Shown: positions 11,816-23,922, numbered from the stretch's first letter. The stretch is DNA of 64,000 bases from Dermanyssus gallinae (GCA_003439945.1 QVRM01007040.1:680001-744000); one strand, 5' to 3'. Numbers and translations are program-made. Notes: a model not told the origin generated them from the sequence alone.

Positions 11816-14042
11816 CCGCAGTAAGGGCATCCGTTGACCATGTCTCAAGGAACAAGGATATCCGTTCTGCGGAACGTAGTGACAAAAAAAAGTGGCTATC
11901 CAGAAAATAGCGGCGTGCGTCGCACCGCGAAAAGATTTATCGAAATGCGCATTGAAGAACATTGAAAAATAGCCTTCTAAAAAAAGTATGCTGCGCACAA
12001 AGAGAATGTATTCGCTACAAGATTGGCGTTCTATAACACTAGCCGTTGAAGGCTTTGAAAAGCTGTGAACCTCTGTACAAATGTAAATCACTCATGAGAA
12101 CAATAAAACCTAAATATCTATCTACAATCACAAAAAAAAAGCCGACAGCTTTGACTCCCCGCTCCACATTTGACAAATTCAAATGTTTACCATGAGAAAG
12201 CAGACTGATACAATTTAAACTATTCATTGGTTAGGAGAGTAAGGAGAGTAACCAATATATTGATATTCCATATCGAGTGTATACATATAGGTGGAGTGCA
12301 TCGGGTCGCTTGCATCCAAGCTCCGTCGACTCGCTGTGATTTTGTGGTCGGTACAATTTGTTCGTGCGTCTGTGACGCTTCAGAGCGAACCTCTGGAACC
12401 TCGTTCGGCTCACTCGGCGTGCGGCAGGTTGTACTCTGTGACGGTGGTGGCCGGCCAGCGTTTCGAGCTTTTGGAACACTTGTCGTCTCGACCAACGGCT
12501 CGCCACTTATTATTAGTAGTAGTAATTAGCACCAACTAGTATTTGGCGTGCATTCCATTCCACACACAGTTGACGCTTTGTACACTTGTCTCGGTTCCTC
12601 ATTGCACGTCTGTTCTCGGGCGTCTTTTTCGTGTCGGCTGTCAGTTCGTTCTCCTCGCCCCTGTCTGTCTGTCTGTTAACAGGAATAAGATTGCACGTCG
12701 CCGTCGTCACGACAGCGTATGCCCTGCACTTTGTGGTCCTGTTTGGCATGCAGGATGTACTGGGTTTGAGTGTGCTCACCACTGCCGTTTCATCGTGCTT
12801 TTCTTCTTCTATCGATGCGATCGTCATTATCATAAGCAAGACCGAGAGCGAATTGGATTGATTACACGTTCATTCACACTTAGAGATCCACATATATACT
12901 TAAAACGATTTGAGGTGTACGTATGCCTATAATATATATACATATGCAGCCCCAGCCTAGAACCCGTGTCTGAAGAAAGATCAGCGACTCCTAGATTAGA
13001 TATGCAGCAAACACCGATGAAAGATTGCAGACAAGTGTGGAATCCCAAGTGATGACGTCCAGGTTCCCAATATATTAGAAAGGTTGCAGAAAATTGATCG
13101 TGATACTCTCGTAAATATTGAAAAAGTCACACCGAACGGATGTTAAAGATGTTCAACATCATCCATACAACGACGCGTCGTGAGAAGAATAGCCTTCCAA
13201 AGTTTGAAGCGACAAAACGAACTCTAAACCATCTGTTCCCATGGAGAGTAACCCGCCAACTCCACGGAAACTTGATGTTAGCAAAATAAACATTTCCTTG
13301 AATAAAGCGTAATAATATATATTTATTTATATGAGAGAGACTAGAGGGAGATGCAGGTGCACCGAACGCCGGTAAAACGGATAGAGACAGAACCGATCGG
13401 TTTGCGGCCATCAGTGCAAGCGACAGCTGACTGCGATAAGCCATCCAGCCGTGCAGTCTGTTTGGCCTACCGGCCAAAGACTGCTGGAGAAAAACGCGCA
13501 AAAGCGGTACTAGCCAGGAAGGTGATAACGCGGTGGAGACACCTTTTAATTATGTCGTCTGTCACTGCATTGCGCGGCAGACAATAAGGTAGAGTTGAAG
13601 AACTTTGATTTACTAAAACCGGAGAACTCGTTATTGCAGTAAAAGTCAAGTTAAGGTATTTGCGAGGATAAGCGGAGCTCCCTCCTCAGTAAAAGGCAAG
13701 ATTTCTGGTGTGCAATCCTTTACTCCATCAGAAGCTATGATATTAGTTTATCTCGCATCTTATAGAGTCTTTAAAGCAGTTTTAATGAAAACAAAGAGTT
13801 CAAACGTAACTGGAACATGTTGTTCTGACATTGGCGGGCAACAATGTTCCAGCAGATTTACGCTTGGGACTTAACTAGCACGGGGTCAGCGTGGTTGCAC
13901 CACGAGCCGATGCAATGCTTCAACCTGGGGTTCCTTAAAGATTACACGGCCCGCTGCTTACGGGATACAGGTCATATGACCCCACTAATCTAAATCAAAC
14001 TTGATACTAATTGACTAAATTAAAGCTAGTTTTCTAGAACAC
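11816..14042. other. No gene seen; open frames on both strands at 12.2-12.9 kb
   Basis: The 12227-12932 part stays open on both strands for 90-130 codons in several frames. No domain or splice structure is recognisable. A short inverted repeat (CTGGAACAT...ATGTTCCAG) lies at about 13811-13854. Nothing else is supported. Confidence 0.4.
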
Positions 14043-14243
14043 CACCGAGCAAGGTGGCTTAGTGACAAAGCCTTTGCCTTGCATTCGGGAGGACTGGGTT
14101 CAAGACCCAGACCGGCCACTCTTAAATTGGTTTGCATGGTTTCCAATTTAGACAAGGTAAATGCCGGAGTGGAATAAACTTAGCCATGACATGAAAAATC
14201 CGTACACGGGCAATTACCTTACGGGAAAATCAAAAAAAAAAAA
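14043..14243 (+). mobile_element. Second tRNA-derived SINE family, with poly(A) tail
   Basis: The head carries an A-box-like TGGCTTAGTGA (about 14054) and a B-box-like GGGTTCAAGACCC (about 14097), so it derives from a tRNA gene. A roughly 120-bp unrelated body follows, then a 3' run of about 13 A residues. The length of about 200 bp and this layout match tick SINEs of the Ruka type as I remember them; identity was not tested. It does not share its body with the SINE at 7.36 kb. Confidence 0.7.
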
Positions 14244-15332
14244 AGATGCTAGTAATCCACTGCACTAGCCGCAACCGGCCAGTCGATCTGTATGTTGGCC
14301 TCGACACCGCTGTTTGTGGAGAACCTGAGAAAGACTTAAGAAGTATATCGGTCTATCGAGAACGAAGGTCTTTGACAATCATCTTGCTGAATGGGAATAC
14401 AAGTATGCGGATATTGATTGGCTTTTTATGAGACTAGAGCGATGACCTCTACTATTGGAAGAGTCCCTGTTGTAAAAGTAGGCACTTTACAATGCATAGA
14501 TTTCACATAAAGTTATGTATGCGAAATTGGTTTCACGAAATTACGACCGAGTCAGAGTCCAAGCTCTATCACCTCTACATACCTGTAATACAAGTGTGTA
14601 CAAAAAAGTATACCCAAGAAAAAAAATATATATATAAACATTTTCAATTACACATGCAGAATTAATCTACAGTCAATTAAATGACTCACTTTAGTCTGTT
14701 AAGCTGTTTCCGACAAGGTTGCTTGACACTAGATTTACCGGTTTTTCTTTCTTTCTATGGCGTCGTATAGACGCTGTTATTGCATGGGTGCGACCTCATG
14801 GTTAAATGTGAGGAAATAACCAAGTCGATGATAACAAATAATCAAGTACTAATTAAAATAACCAATTTACCAACGCCCTGATCGTCAGCAAACTTCGTTG
14901 ACTAACTGACTGATTCCAGACGACTTACTTCTTTCTCTACCATTCCTGTGTCCGAATGGACATACACAGTCATTGTTACCACCATTGTGCCGCTATGGTA
15001 AACTCGTGAACGTGCTGCTTGCTGAGAAAAGCATATCAGATCTGTCGATTTATAATTAATATTATACTTCCGATAACCGACGTCTGTGATTCTTTTCTCA
15101 TATGTTTACTGACTGGAGCTGGAAGCTTGTACAACTATTAACACCAAATCGAACACCGTACATTTGCTGAAGACGCTGTGAGTGTTTAAAATAAGCTCAA
15201 AATAAAATCATATCACGAGCGATTAGCGTGTTTCTTACATATTGCGCCGCAGCCTGCTGATCAATGTGTTTATTTGATCATCCGCTAAGCTGACGTGCCA
15301 AAGCAGTGCATCTAATCCTGGGTTAGGTAAAA

Positions 15333-15336
<4 letters not shown>
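14244..15336. other. No gene seen
   Basis: AT-rich DNA without recognisable open frames, RNA genes or repeat families. Confidence 0.5.
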
Positions 15337-15375
<39 letters not shown>

Positions 15376-15408
15376 TATATATATATATAGATATATATAT
15401 ATATTATA

Positions 15409-15493
<85 letters not shown>
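15337..15493. repeat. Long (TA)n array with interruptions
   Basis: About 157 bases of alternating TA broken by TATTATA and TTTATA variants. Confidence 0.97.
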
Positions 15494-15496
<3 letters not shown>

Positions 15497-16059
15497 AGAG
15501 CCTATAATGAGAGGGGCCAACTCATTCACATCACATAAATACACGTCGACACTTTAGAGCAAGTTTGCCTACCATCACAATAAAACGGCAAATTCGAGGT
15601 CCGTTTAGGACATGTTTGACGGAACAAATGGGGAAGGAATTTGATCCCCACTCACCTTTTTTTTCGGAGCAGCGGTGATGACGTTTGATTCGACTTGCTA
15701 GCCATGACACGGGTTGAGCCTTTTTCGCGAGTTAGCAATAATCACGAAAATACGAATTGTGTGCACGGCACTGTAAGTCCGAGTCAACGGTTTAAATCGT
15801 TGTAAATAGTAGTGTAGCTGATAGTCCGTTGGTTGGTCCGGTTAACGCGGCGCGGCCGCGCGATGCTGATGGATCGTCCGTAATGTGTGATTACGTTGAC
15901 GATCTTAACTACATGAGCAACGAAATCGACGACGACGACGACGACGACGGCTGTGGTAGTGCTTCGACGTTGATTTACGTTGCTCCACACGTGGTCCGGT
16001 GTTTGACGTTACTTCGGCCTGTTGGGCAGGCCAACTGCCAGGCAGCTGGATTTGTATGA
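15494..16059 (+). other. Possible 5' exon region, unproven
   Basis: A frame open at 15829-16059 reads from an internal ATG at 15883 (MCDYVDDLNYMSNEI) through an Asp-rich run made by a GAC repeat, then ordinary sequence. A GTATGAG that could serve as a splice donor follows at about 16054. The surroundings are GC-rich (GCGGCGCGGCCGCGCG). This could be a first coding exon near a promoter, but I found no partner exon and the frame is short. Chance is as likely. Confidence 0.2.
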
Positions 16060-16144
16060 GAGCCGCTAGAGACTGCCAAACTCACACTCACACACATATA
16101 CATACACCGCGGTCACCTTGAGGGGGCAATACTTGCTTGCTTGC

Positions 16145-16260
16145 AAATCTTGCTGTTGTTGCTGTTGTTGCTGCTGCTGATGCTGTTGCTGCTGTTGTTG
16201 TTATTGTTGCTGCAGTTGTTGTTGTTGTTGTTGTTGTCGTTGTTGTTGTTGCTGTTACTG
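16145..16260. repeat. (TTG/CTG)n trinucleotide array
   Basis: Mixed TTG, CTG and GTT triplets. The opposing frames read as poly-Asn/Ser and poly-Val/Ala and are not genes. Confidence 0.93.
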
Positions 16261-16349
16261 TCTACAGAGCGGACGACGAACTTGTGTCGAGCTCTATAAG
16301 ACATTTGCCAGGTTTTACAACAGCAAGAAGCGTCGTAACAGCGCTGTCT

Positions 16350-16410
16350 GATGCTTGTCTGCTGCTGCTGCCGCTGCTGCGGCTGATGCTGCTGCTGCGG
16401 CTGTCAATGG
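16350..16410. repeat. (CTG)n short array
   Basis: Interrupted CTG/CGG triplets, part of the cluster of trinucleotide tracts across 16-21 kb. Confidence 0.8.
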
Positions 16411-16771
16411 TGATGACGATAATAGCAGCTTGCCTACTGAATACCCAGCCCTTCGACTACCCTCGACTACAGTTGACTACGCTTGGTCTGTCTCCAAGAC
16501 GGCTGGCGCGCGCGGACACTTGCGTCACTATCTCGCTGGCGCAGCGTCGATAATGTCCCGATCGCTGATACGCGTCACGCAACATATGATTGTCGTGTGT
16601 GTGTGCGTGTGTGCTCATATACAAGCGCAGGCACTGCGAGATGGAGAAAGATCGAACACGGCAAAAAGAAAATGCGCGAACAACGAAATTAGTACTAAGT
16701 GGAGGATCACACCTACAATGTGATCCGGACGATTTGTTGCGACGACCAGCTTGCCTATAGTGCACTCTTTT

Positions 16772-16775
<4 letters not shown>

Positions 16776-16827
<52 letters not shown>
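16776..16827. repeat. (TA)n microsatellite
   Basis: Uninterrupted alternating TA tract of about 50 bases. Confidence 0.97.
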
Positions 16828-16833
<6 letters not shown>

Positions 16834-16887
16834 GTGATGATTTATTAATCATTTACAATACGTTTGCACACTCGGCAGTGCTCGCCG

Positions 16888-16915
16888 TATATATATATAT
16901 ATATATATATATATA
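16888..16915. repeat. (TA)n microsatellite
   Basis: A second TA tract 60 bases after the previous one. Confidence 0.95.
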
Positions 16916-17361
16916 CGTCTATCAGAGAGTGAAGCTTAAGGGGGGAGATGCGTTTAGTGGGTATGGGTCTCAACGGAGTAACATCCAACCAGTAGGGTCG
17001 AGTCCCACGCTGCTCGATAGTGCATAACTGTATTTAATACCTCTTCCACAAAAAAATAAACGTCAGTATATTACGTACATATAATTAGAAGAATGCAGCA
17101 AGAAAAGAAAAGCATTAATAAGACGGTGGTGGTTTACTTAGCAGTCGGGGGAGAATGAAGCACAACGAAATGCAACAGGCTGAATTGTACCAGAGAATTC
17201 CAAATAAATCAAAACATAATCGATGTGAACGTCAAGGTGACCCGTAGAGACACCGTCCCCAATGAGAATGGCGAATTTGGGGCGGTTAGAGAACGTCCGA
17301 CAAATGATGGCCCAATCGGCGACGTTGTTCATTGTGCCTGCCGTTCGCATTCATTCAGTCA
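16916..17361. other. No gene seen; weak tRNA-like motif
   Basis: Around 16960-17030 there is a B-box-like GGTCGAGTCCC, but no foldable tRNA and no family body seen elsewhere in the window. Nothing else is supported. Confidence 0.35.
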
Positions 17362-17550
17362 TACATTAATTCCTCAGTCATTCAGTCGCTCAAGACATTC
17401 ATTCAGTCGCTCAATACATTAATTCTCTCACTCAATACATTCATGCAGTCACTCAATACATTTATTCAGTCACTCAAGACATTCATTCAGTCATTGAGGA
17501 CATTCCCTCAGTCATTGAAGACATTGATGACTTCAACGACTTATTGAAGA
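17362..17550. repeat. 21-bp minisatellite (CATTCATTCAGTCACTCAA type)
   Basis: About nine diverged tandem copies of a roughly 21-bp unit. Because the unit is a multiple of three, the plus strand stays open and reads as a seven-residue repeat (FIQSLKT with variants). That explains the open frame at 17332-17547 without invoking a gene. Confidence 0.85.
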
Positions 17551-18333
17551 CATTCATTCGCTCAGTGGTCATAGTGGGAGACTAACCTGACCCCGTTCGA
17601 TGTGGTGGTCGTGGTGGTGGTGGTGGTGGCTGATGTATCTGCGTTGACTGTGATGACAAATGTGCTTGTGTGTGCCTATGATGATGGTGTGCCTGTGATC
17701 TGCGCACGCTGTTCATGTGTGGCTGCGTCTGAATGCGTATAGGAATCTGGCTGTCTGACTGTGTGTGTTGGTCTGGCCACCTGCGGCAATTCGCGCGGCA
17801 GACGTGAGAGACAAGAGAGAGAGAGAAACCAAGGGAGAGAGAGAAATCAAGGAAGAGAAAGAGATAAAAAAAATACTAGCGAGAGACAAAAGAGGTGAGG
17901 AGGTGTTTCCCTTGACAACACCAGCTGCCCGTGGTTTGTCCGTTTGAAACTGCTGCTGCTGCTGCTCCGTCCGTGTTCCTCCTCCGCAGTCCCTGACCTT
18001 CATCCTCACCACATTCGTTGTTGTTTTCGTCGTCGTCTGTCTCGTGTCGCGGTGTCTATGTTTGTCCTGGTGGGTTAGCACCCACCTTATTTGTTAAATA
18101 ACTCTGCGTTTCTCCCTTTCCATGTAAAACGAGAGACAGAGAGATACCCATATAGAGGTATAGTAAGAAAGAGGGAGAGAGATCTCGTGCTGCTCACGTT
18201 TATGTTATAACCTTCTCGCCCTCTCTATGTGGTCGCCCGCCCTCTATTGCCAGCAGCCATATATCTGGGAATCTTACGGCGCATATCTCAACTGATGTCG
18301 ACCACAGATGTTAGGAGCTATGGAGCAGTTTCA
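17551..18333. other. No gene seen; purine-rich and GTG-rich tracts
   Basis: Contains a GTG/GGT run (17600-17630) and a purine-rich GAGAGA tract (17805-17890). Open frames are low-complexity and opposed by others. Confidence 0.45.
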
Positions 18334-18892
18334 GCAACACAACAACAGCCACAACAACAACAGCAACAACAACAACAACAGCAGTCACAACAACAACAAC
18401 AGCAGTCACAACAACAACAACAGCAGTCACAACAACAACAACAGCAGTCACAACAACAACAACAGCAGTCACAACAACAACAACAGCAGTCACAACAACA
18501 ACAGCAGTCACAACAACAACAGCAGTCACAACAACAACAACAGCAGTCACAACAACAACAGCAGTCACAACAACAACAACAGCAGTCACAACAACAACAG
18601 CAGTCACAACAACAACAACAACAGCAGTCACAACAACAACAACAACAACAGCAGTCACAACAACAACAACAACAGCAGTCACAACAACAACAACAACAGC
18701 AGTCACAACAACAACAACAACAACAGCAGCAATCACAACAACAACAAGAGTCACAACAGCAGTCACAACAGCAAGAACAACAACCACAGGAGTCACAACA
18801 ACAACAAGAGTCACAACAGCAAAAACAACAACAAGAGCCACAACAACAACAACAACAACAACAACAACACCAACAACAGCAACAACAACAAC
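18334..18892. repeat. Higher-order (CAA)n/(CAG)n array
   Basis: A 560-bp array built from (CAA)3-6 blocks separated by a regular CAGCAGTCA interruption, giving tandem units of 18-27 bp. All three relevant frames stay open: one reads poly-Gln with single Ser or Pro, one Asn/Ser/His, and the minus strand Val/Thr/Ala. The poly-Gln frame begins upstream at 18229 and ends at a stop at 18930 soon after the array. A Gln-rich protein exon cannot be excluded, but neither flank shows a recognisable domain. Confidence 0.93.
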
Positions 18893-19308
18893 GGCCGGAA
18901 CAAAGAGGGAGGCGAACAGAGAGCGAGTGAAATGGAGGCTGTTATTCACGTAGAGCTCAACACCGAATGGTGCTGGCGTTACGAATGTTGTCGACTAGAA
19001 CAGAGGAAAAGGACTTCAATACACATACACAGCTACATAGATACCGAAGCAATTAGTTAGTCAATAAGACGACCTTCAATTGCGCTGAGTTGTTGCCTCT
19101 CAAGGAAAAACGACTGGGCGGATGCAATCGCACGCTTATCTAACTATTGTTTGTATAGGTTACTGTAGCTGGTTTTGTCGTGGCTGTTGCTATTGGCGCT
19201 ACGGATCTGTTACTGTTGTGCTACTTGCCGTTGCTGTTGTTTAGGGCTGTTGTTGCTGCTGATTTCTAAAATTGATTTTCTATGATTAGAACCATTAGAT
19301 GAATGTTA
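18893..19308. other. No gene seen
   Basis: Short interval between trinucleotide arrays, with scattered GTT/TGC triplets at 19140-19260. Confidence 0.45.
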
Positions 19309-19460
19309 TTTCCAGCACTGTTGTTGTCGTCGCCGTCGGCATCGTTGTCGTTGTTGTTGTTGCTATTGTTGCTGTTGTTGTTGTTGTTGTTGTTGTTGCT
19401 GCTTCTGCTTTGTTGTTGTTGTTGTTGTTGTTGCTGCTTCTGCTTTGTTGTTGTCGTTGG
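19309..19460. repeat. (GTT)n array
   Basis: Interrupted GTT/GTC/GCT triplets. It contains a direct duplication of GCTGCTTCTGCTTTGTTG near 19397 and 19432. Confidence 0.93.
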
Positions 19461-20072
19461 TACTGATTACTGTTGATGCTGCCCTTCCTGTTGTACCATG
19501 TTGTCGTTGACATAGCTACGGCTGCTCAAAATATCGTCGTCGTTGTTATCATTGATTCTGTTTTTCTTGTTGTTATTGGTTAAATATAGACATAAAATCA
19601 ACAAAACATATTCTCACGTAAAGAGCGGGTGGGTGTGTTTGTGTGTGCTACAATTTATCGTGATCACTTGCGTATTGATTCGAGTAAGCACACTCCCACA
19701 AGGAAAACGTGACCAATCGCCAACAATACGCGGATACAATTTGAATTTGGCCATCCGTCAAGCAACCAAGTGTTTGAGAACTCAAACCGGGCCACGACAT
19801 TCGTTGGGGCGATGAACCGCTTATTGACATGTTAAATTATTGAAGCGTACACCAAGAAAATGTTGCTGTTGTTTCTGTTGCTATTGTCTGTCCTCGTGTT
19901 CTCGTCTGATTAGTCTGATCTATCCTGTAATCGCTTCGTCTTTTGCAATGTTTCGGTTTGTTTGAGCTCGGCGCGCAGTTCAGACGACCTCTATCGAATC
20001 CATACTCCCATAACGGCATCTTCCTCTCTCTCTCGGTGTCAAGATGAATATGAAATCGCCGATGCTCATACA
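19461..20072. other. No gene seen
   Basis: Ordinary sequence with short opposed open frames and no recognised motif. Confidence 0.45.
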
Positions 20073-20144
<72 letters not shown>

Positions 20145-20152
20145 TATTATTA
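20073..20152. repeat. (ATT)n array
   Basis: About 26 near-perfect ATT triplets, with one CTA variant near the right end. Confidence 0.97.
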
Positions 20153-21109
20153 AACCGAAGCAATGACAAACACGCATATGCTCTACACACAGTCGTTGAT
20201 GACCGAATTAGTTTACATGGGCAACTTATGCCGTCTCCATTGTCTTTCCGTCTGGACGGGGCCCACCTCGTTGGCAAAAATAGCACTCAGTCGTAACAGT
20301 CTAATTAGTAGAAGTAGTAGTAGTAGTTACAAATAAATAGTAGACGTAATAACACTAATAATAGTAGTACACTAATGGCCAACAATCTGATAGAGTCGTA
20401 TCATTCAGATCAAGAGCGAAGCGGACATTCTTCGGCGAGGCAGTTAGTTGCGGCCGCCCGACTAGAGAAGTCACGAGATGTCGTCGGCGCTCGGCGCTTC
20501 ATTCGACGGGGCGACGGGTGAGTGAGTGGGTGGATTGCAGGCAACGACAAGCAAAGCAGACAGTTTCACTCACTGGCCGACAGACAGTACACAATACACG
20601 ACGATAGTGAGTCGTGGACTCGGCGAATGACTAGTATAGCTCGTCACTCGCCTATCCAAGTCAATCGTAGTCTGCTGTCATTCTATCCTTTTATATACGT
20701 ATACCCTTAGCCTACCTACTATTGGGACGAGGGGGATCTTGCACGAGTGGGATTGCGTAGGACGAAGCTGAGCGAAGAACCACTAGCAGCCGCCTTCTAT
20801 CGTATCGCAGCAGACTGGCGACGACAAACGACCAGACGGAATGTCTGTCTCATGGTCTCGTCTCAAAATCTGACCACCGCCGCAGCTGGCGTCGTCCTCC
20901 GATCCGGTCTGGGGCGGCGACGCCCATGGCGGTGGCAATATCGTTCAACGGGGGCAGAGAGAGAGAGAGAGAGAGAGCCAGCGCGGGAGACGCACAACGA
21001 ACGAAAGATACACCCAGAGAAACAAAAGGCGCTGGAGAGCGAAAGGGGCCAGCAAGTTCTTCATTAGTGGCCGGCAGTCGTTTGAAGCCGCCGGACGACG
21101 ACAACACAA
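20153..21109. other. No gene seen; GC-rich purine tract
   Basis: GC-richer than the surroundings, with CGG/GCGACG-rich stretches at 20450-20520 and 20880-20940 and a (GA)n tract at 20955-20979. Open frames overlap on both strands without recognisable products. It may be regulatory DNA, but nothing proves it. Confidence 0.35.
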
Positions 21110-21198
21110 TGCGTTGTTGTTGTTGCTGTTGTCGTTGGTAGAGTTACTGTTGTTGTTGTTGTTGTTGCTGCTGTTGTTGTTGCTGTTGTTGTTGCTGA
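21110..21198. repeat. (GTT/GCT)n array
   Basis: GTT-rich triplets with GCT interruptions, the last of the 16-21 kb trinucleotide cluster. Confidence 0.93.
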
Positions 21199-22102
21199 TT
21201 GCACTAACGACTCGATGAGCTGCTACGACAGAACGTAGAGATTTGGCTCAGAACGCTTTATCCAATTACCAGAAGCCGCAGCAGCAGAACTGCAGAATCA
21301 TTAACTTTTTGTTCCTGCTTACTTTCCTTGAGAATAATTGTGATAGTTATTGTGGTAGCTGTAGCTGTCGTAGTAGTAGTAGTAGTAGTAGAAATAATGT
21401 ACCATTATTACAGAAAGTAGTTCGAAATGTCTACTACTCTTAATGTTGCGCAAAGGCGAAATCGAAAACACGCGCTTAAGTACACCATCCTGTGCTATCC
21501 GACATGGGATGCGACGGAGACATCCTGCATCGTCTCTGCATTGTACGGGCCTACCTAGGCAAAAATGAAAGCCCACTTAGAACTTTGAGGCAGCTTATGA
21601 TCAAGTTACAACAATTTATAGTCCAGCATTGCTCGTACTGTTGAGAGCATCGTACTCGCCGGAAGGAGAAGAAAAATTCATGTTAGATAACGAGCGGTCC
21701 GTTCGGCGGGGCGTTTGGATGCGGATGGGAGCCCGACTGGCTCTTAGTAAGTTGAAGTTTCACACTACTAACCGACAACACATCGGCAGACGACTTTCCT
21801 GCATAGATGTCCATCCGTCCGTCCGTGTGCACGTGCGTACCGCGCTTTTCAGTTAATCCTCTATAATACGGAAATTAAAAAAACGTCCTCTATAAAAAAA
21901 AAGAATAAAATCATCTGTAGTACTAGTAATGATAGTAATGCGAATCTCTAAGTAAAAACAGTAACATCCTTCTTAACGAGCCTTGAGGGGCGTGCAGAAG
22001 TGCCGTGAGTGGAGTTTGCACGCAAACAGTCACGATAGCTGCATAGTTCCGAGCATGCATGGCTGCGCGACTTTGTTGTTGACGCTCATTGTGGCACAAT
22101 AG
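21199..22102. other. No gene seen
   Basis: Includes a short (TAG)n run near 21370-21390. No recognisable gene. Confidence 0.45.
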
Positions 22103-22248
<146 letters not shown>

Positions 22249-23046
22249 GCCTCCAGTTAGTGCATAAAAGAGAATTTCTTGCTTCGCTACACCAGAACAC
22301 AAACCAACAGCATATGCAATTTTCTATGCAATAAGAAAAATCTACGTATAATCCACGCAATTTTCGTTACGAATAATAATCGAATTTTGCGTTTTGAGGT
22401 GTGTTATCTCAACAATTCAGGCCTTAATGCACGTTCATTTGGACGTTTTTCGAATTGCAGACGTTTAAATGATTAGATTTAGTACAATATAACTAGTAAT
22501 CATCTGGAAGTGCAGAGTATGCGCTGTGTGCCAGTTTTGACAGCAAGTCGCTCGCTTTCGGAAAGCGGAACGAAACTTTGAAATGGTTAGTTATGGATGT
22601 TGACTCTTTTTCCTGTTAATGATCTGCAAACGTGGTTGAGTCGAATCGTAACCTATGGACTACAAACAATCGCACTGATTATCTTGCCATGCTGCCAGCT
22701 GCCGGAAATTTAGAGTGAACGCGGCAGAATGCGTTTTGAACGCGCTCGTCCTTCGAGCCTAGACTAGGAGCACCTAGACTCAGAAACAGAATTTTCTGTT
22801 TATGTTCTCAGATGAGTCGATTTCTTGACATAAGTTAGAAAAACAGTAATCAATGACGAATGTAGGAAAACGTTGCCGATGCTGAGCTGGCAACGTGAGG
22901 CATACAGACAAGTAGATAGTGCTGGTCGTGCTTCAGATTTGTAAAGCAGCGCTTTCATTCAAGGCGATTTAGAGATTCGAAACGTTTCTGCATTGTTTAG
23001 TATCCTCTACTGATTTCCACTATAATTCATATAATTAGTTAGTAGT
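22249..23046. other. No gene seen
   Basis: AT-rich sequence upstream of a LINE fragment. It may include more of that LINE, but I could not read any of it as protein. Confidence 0.4.
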
Positions 23047-23790
23047 TTCAAGTACTTGGGGATGGTACTACCTACCAACGGCGGATGCTTCACAGAGCAC
23101 ATTACAGACAGGGCCGGTTGCGAGTGTGGACGTGGAGGTGGAGTGCGGACGCCATCGAAGCTATCGTAACAATCAGCAACGGCCTTGTTCGAGATGATGG
23201 TTGCACCTGTTGCTCCCTATGGAATTCAGGCAATCTGGAAGTACTTTTCCGCTTTTCGCAACTTGAGATGCTCGATCGTACAAAGCCAGCATTTCTCAAA
23301 CGTCTTATGGGGCTGCACTGCTCAACACAAATCATATTAGTTTACCTCCTAAGTGGCACGCGGCTATTTATAGAATATCTCAAACGCCGTTTCGACCTTC
23401 TAAATACTCCAGCTTACTAAGAGTTCACTCATTCGCATATGGGAGCGGAAGGTGGCAGAAATCGACCCTGAATTTCATGATACGGGTCCAATGTGCAACG
23501 ACGCTTAAAAGGGACTTAACAGGATTGATAGGAACACAGTAATGCGTTTTGCGGTTCATGGGTTTCACCACATTCTCTGTAGAGCACTAGATTTTCATGT
23601 GCCGTGCGATACCTGTATTGGCAGTAGGTGCGAGAACCTTTGCGCCAGGCACCACACAGCGTCATGCCCAGAAGTGATTATGTTAGGGAGTCTCGATTTA
23701 GTAGGCGGTTCCGATAGCGTATTATTGTATCACGAGGACATCGGAGAAAAGATTGTCCTCGGATTGGAAACATGTGGATGTATATATCTT
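23047..23790 (+). pseudogene. LINE C-terminal fragment (RT thumb and Cys/His end), decayed
   Basis: Reads in shifting plus-strand frames. First comes FKYLGMVLPTNGGCFTEH (23047), the typical connection after an RT palm. Then MLDRTKPAFLKRLMGLHCST and IILVYLLSGT (23265-23370), then a CHC-type end with FHHILC, FHVPCDTCI and LCARHHTASC (23560-23670). This order matches the C-terminus of a LINE family that I associate with tick genomes; that link is from memory. At least three frame changes and several stops separate the pieces. A related copy lies inverted at 43.45-44.69 kb. Confidence 0.65.
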
Positions 23791-23805
23791 ATTATGAAAC
23801 TGCTA

Positions 23806-23863
23806 CCGGCTTGGGTAACAACAAATGAAAATATTTTTTTTCATTTGCTGTTACCTAAGCCGG
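23806..23863. repeat. Near-perfect 26-bp inverted repeat (hairpin)
   Basis: Arms CCGGCTTGGGTAACAACAAA... (23806-23831) and its complement (23838-23863) pair at 24 of 26 positions around a 6-base AT loop. No open frame or known element end was recognised here; it lies just beyond the LINE fragment. Confidence 0.85.
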
Positions 23864-23922
23864 GTAACTGCAATGCTTCGGAAGGTAGCGAAACTGTCTG
23901 AGCACTCGCCTACGGCTCAAGG

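Noticed and set aside
12227..12932. Protein-coding gene in the long open frames
   Set aside because: Frames are open on both strands at once, no motif is seen, and no splice structure supports either strand.
16950..17035. tRNA gene with GGTCGAGTCCC
   Set aside because: No acceptor or anticodon stems could be paired; likely chance or a very old SINE.
17362..17550. CRISPR-like array
   Set aside because: Units are directly adjacent, diverged and only about 21 bp with no unique spacers; this is a eukaryotic minisatellite.
18229..18930. Poly-Gln protein of 233 codons
   Set aside because: The openness follows from the CAA/CAG array. Two other frames over the same DNA are equally long, and the flanks carry no domain.
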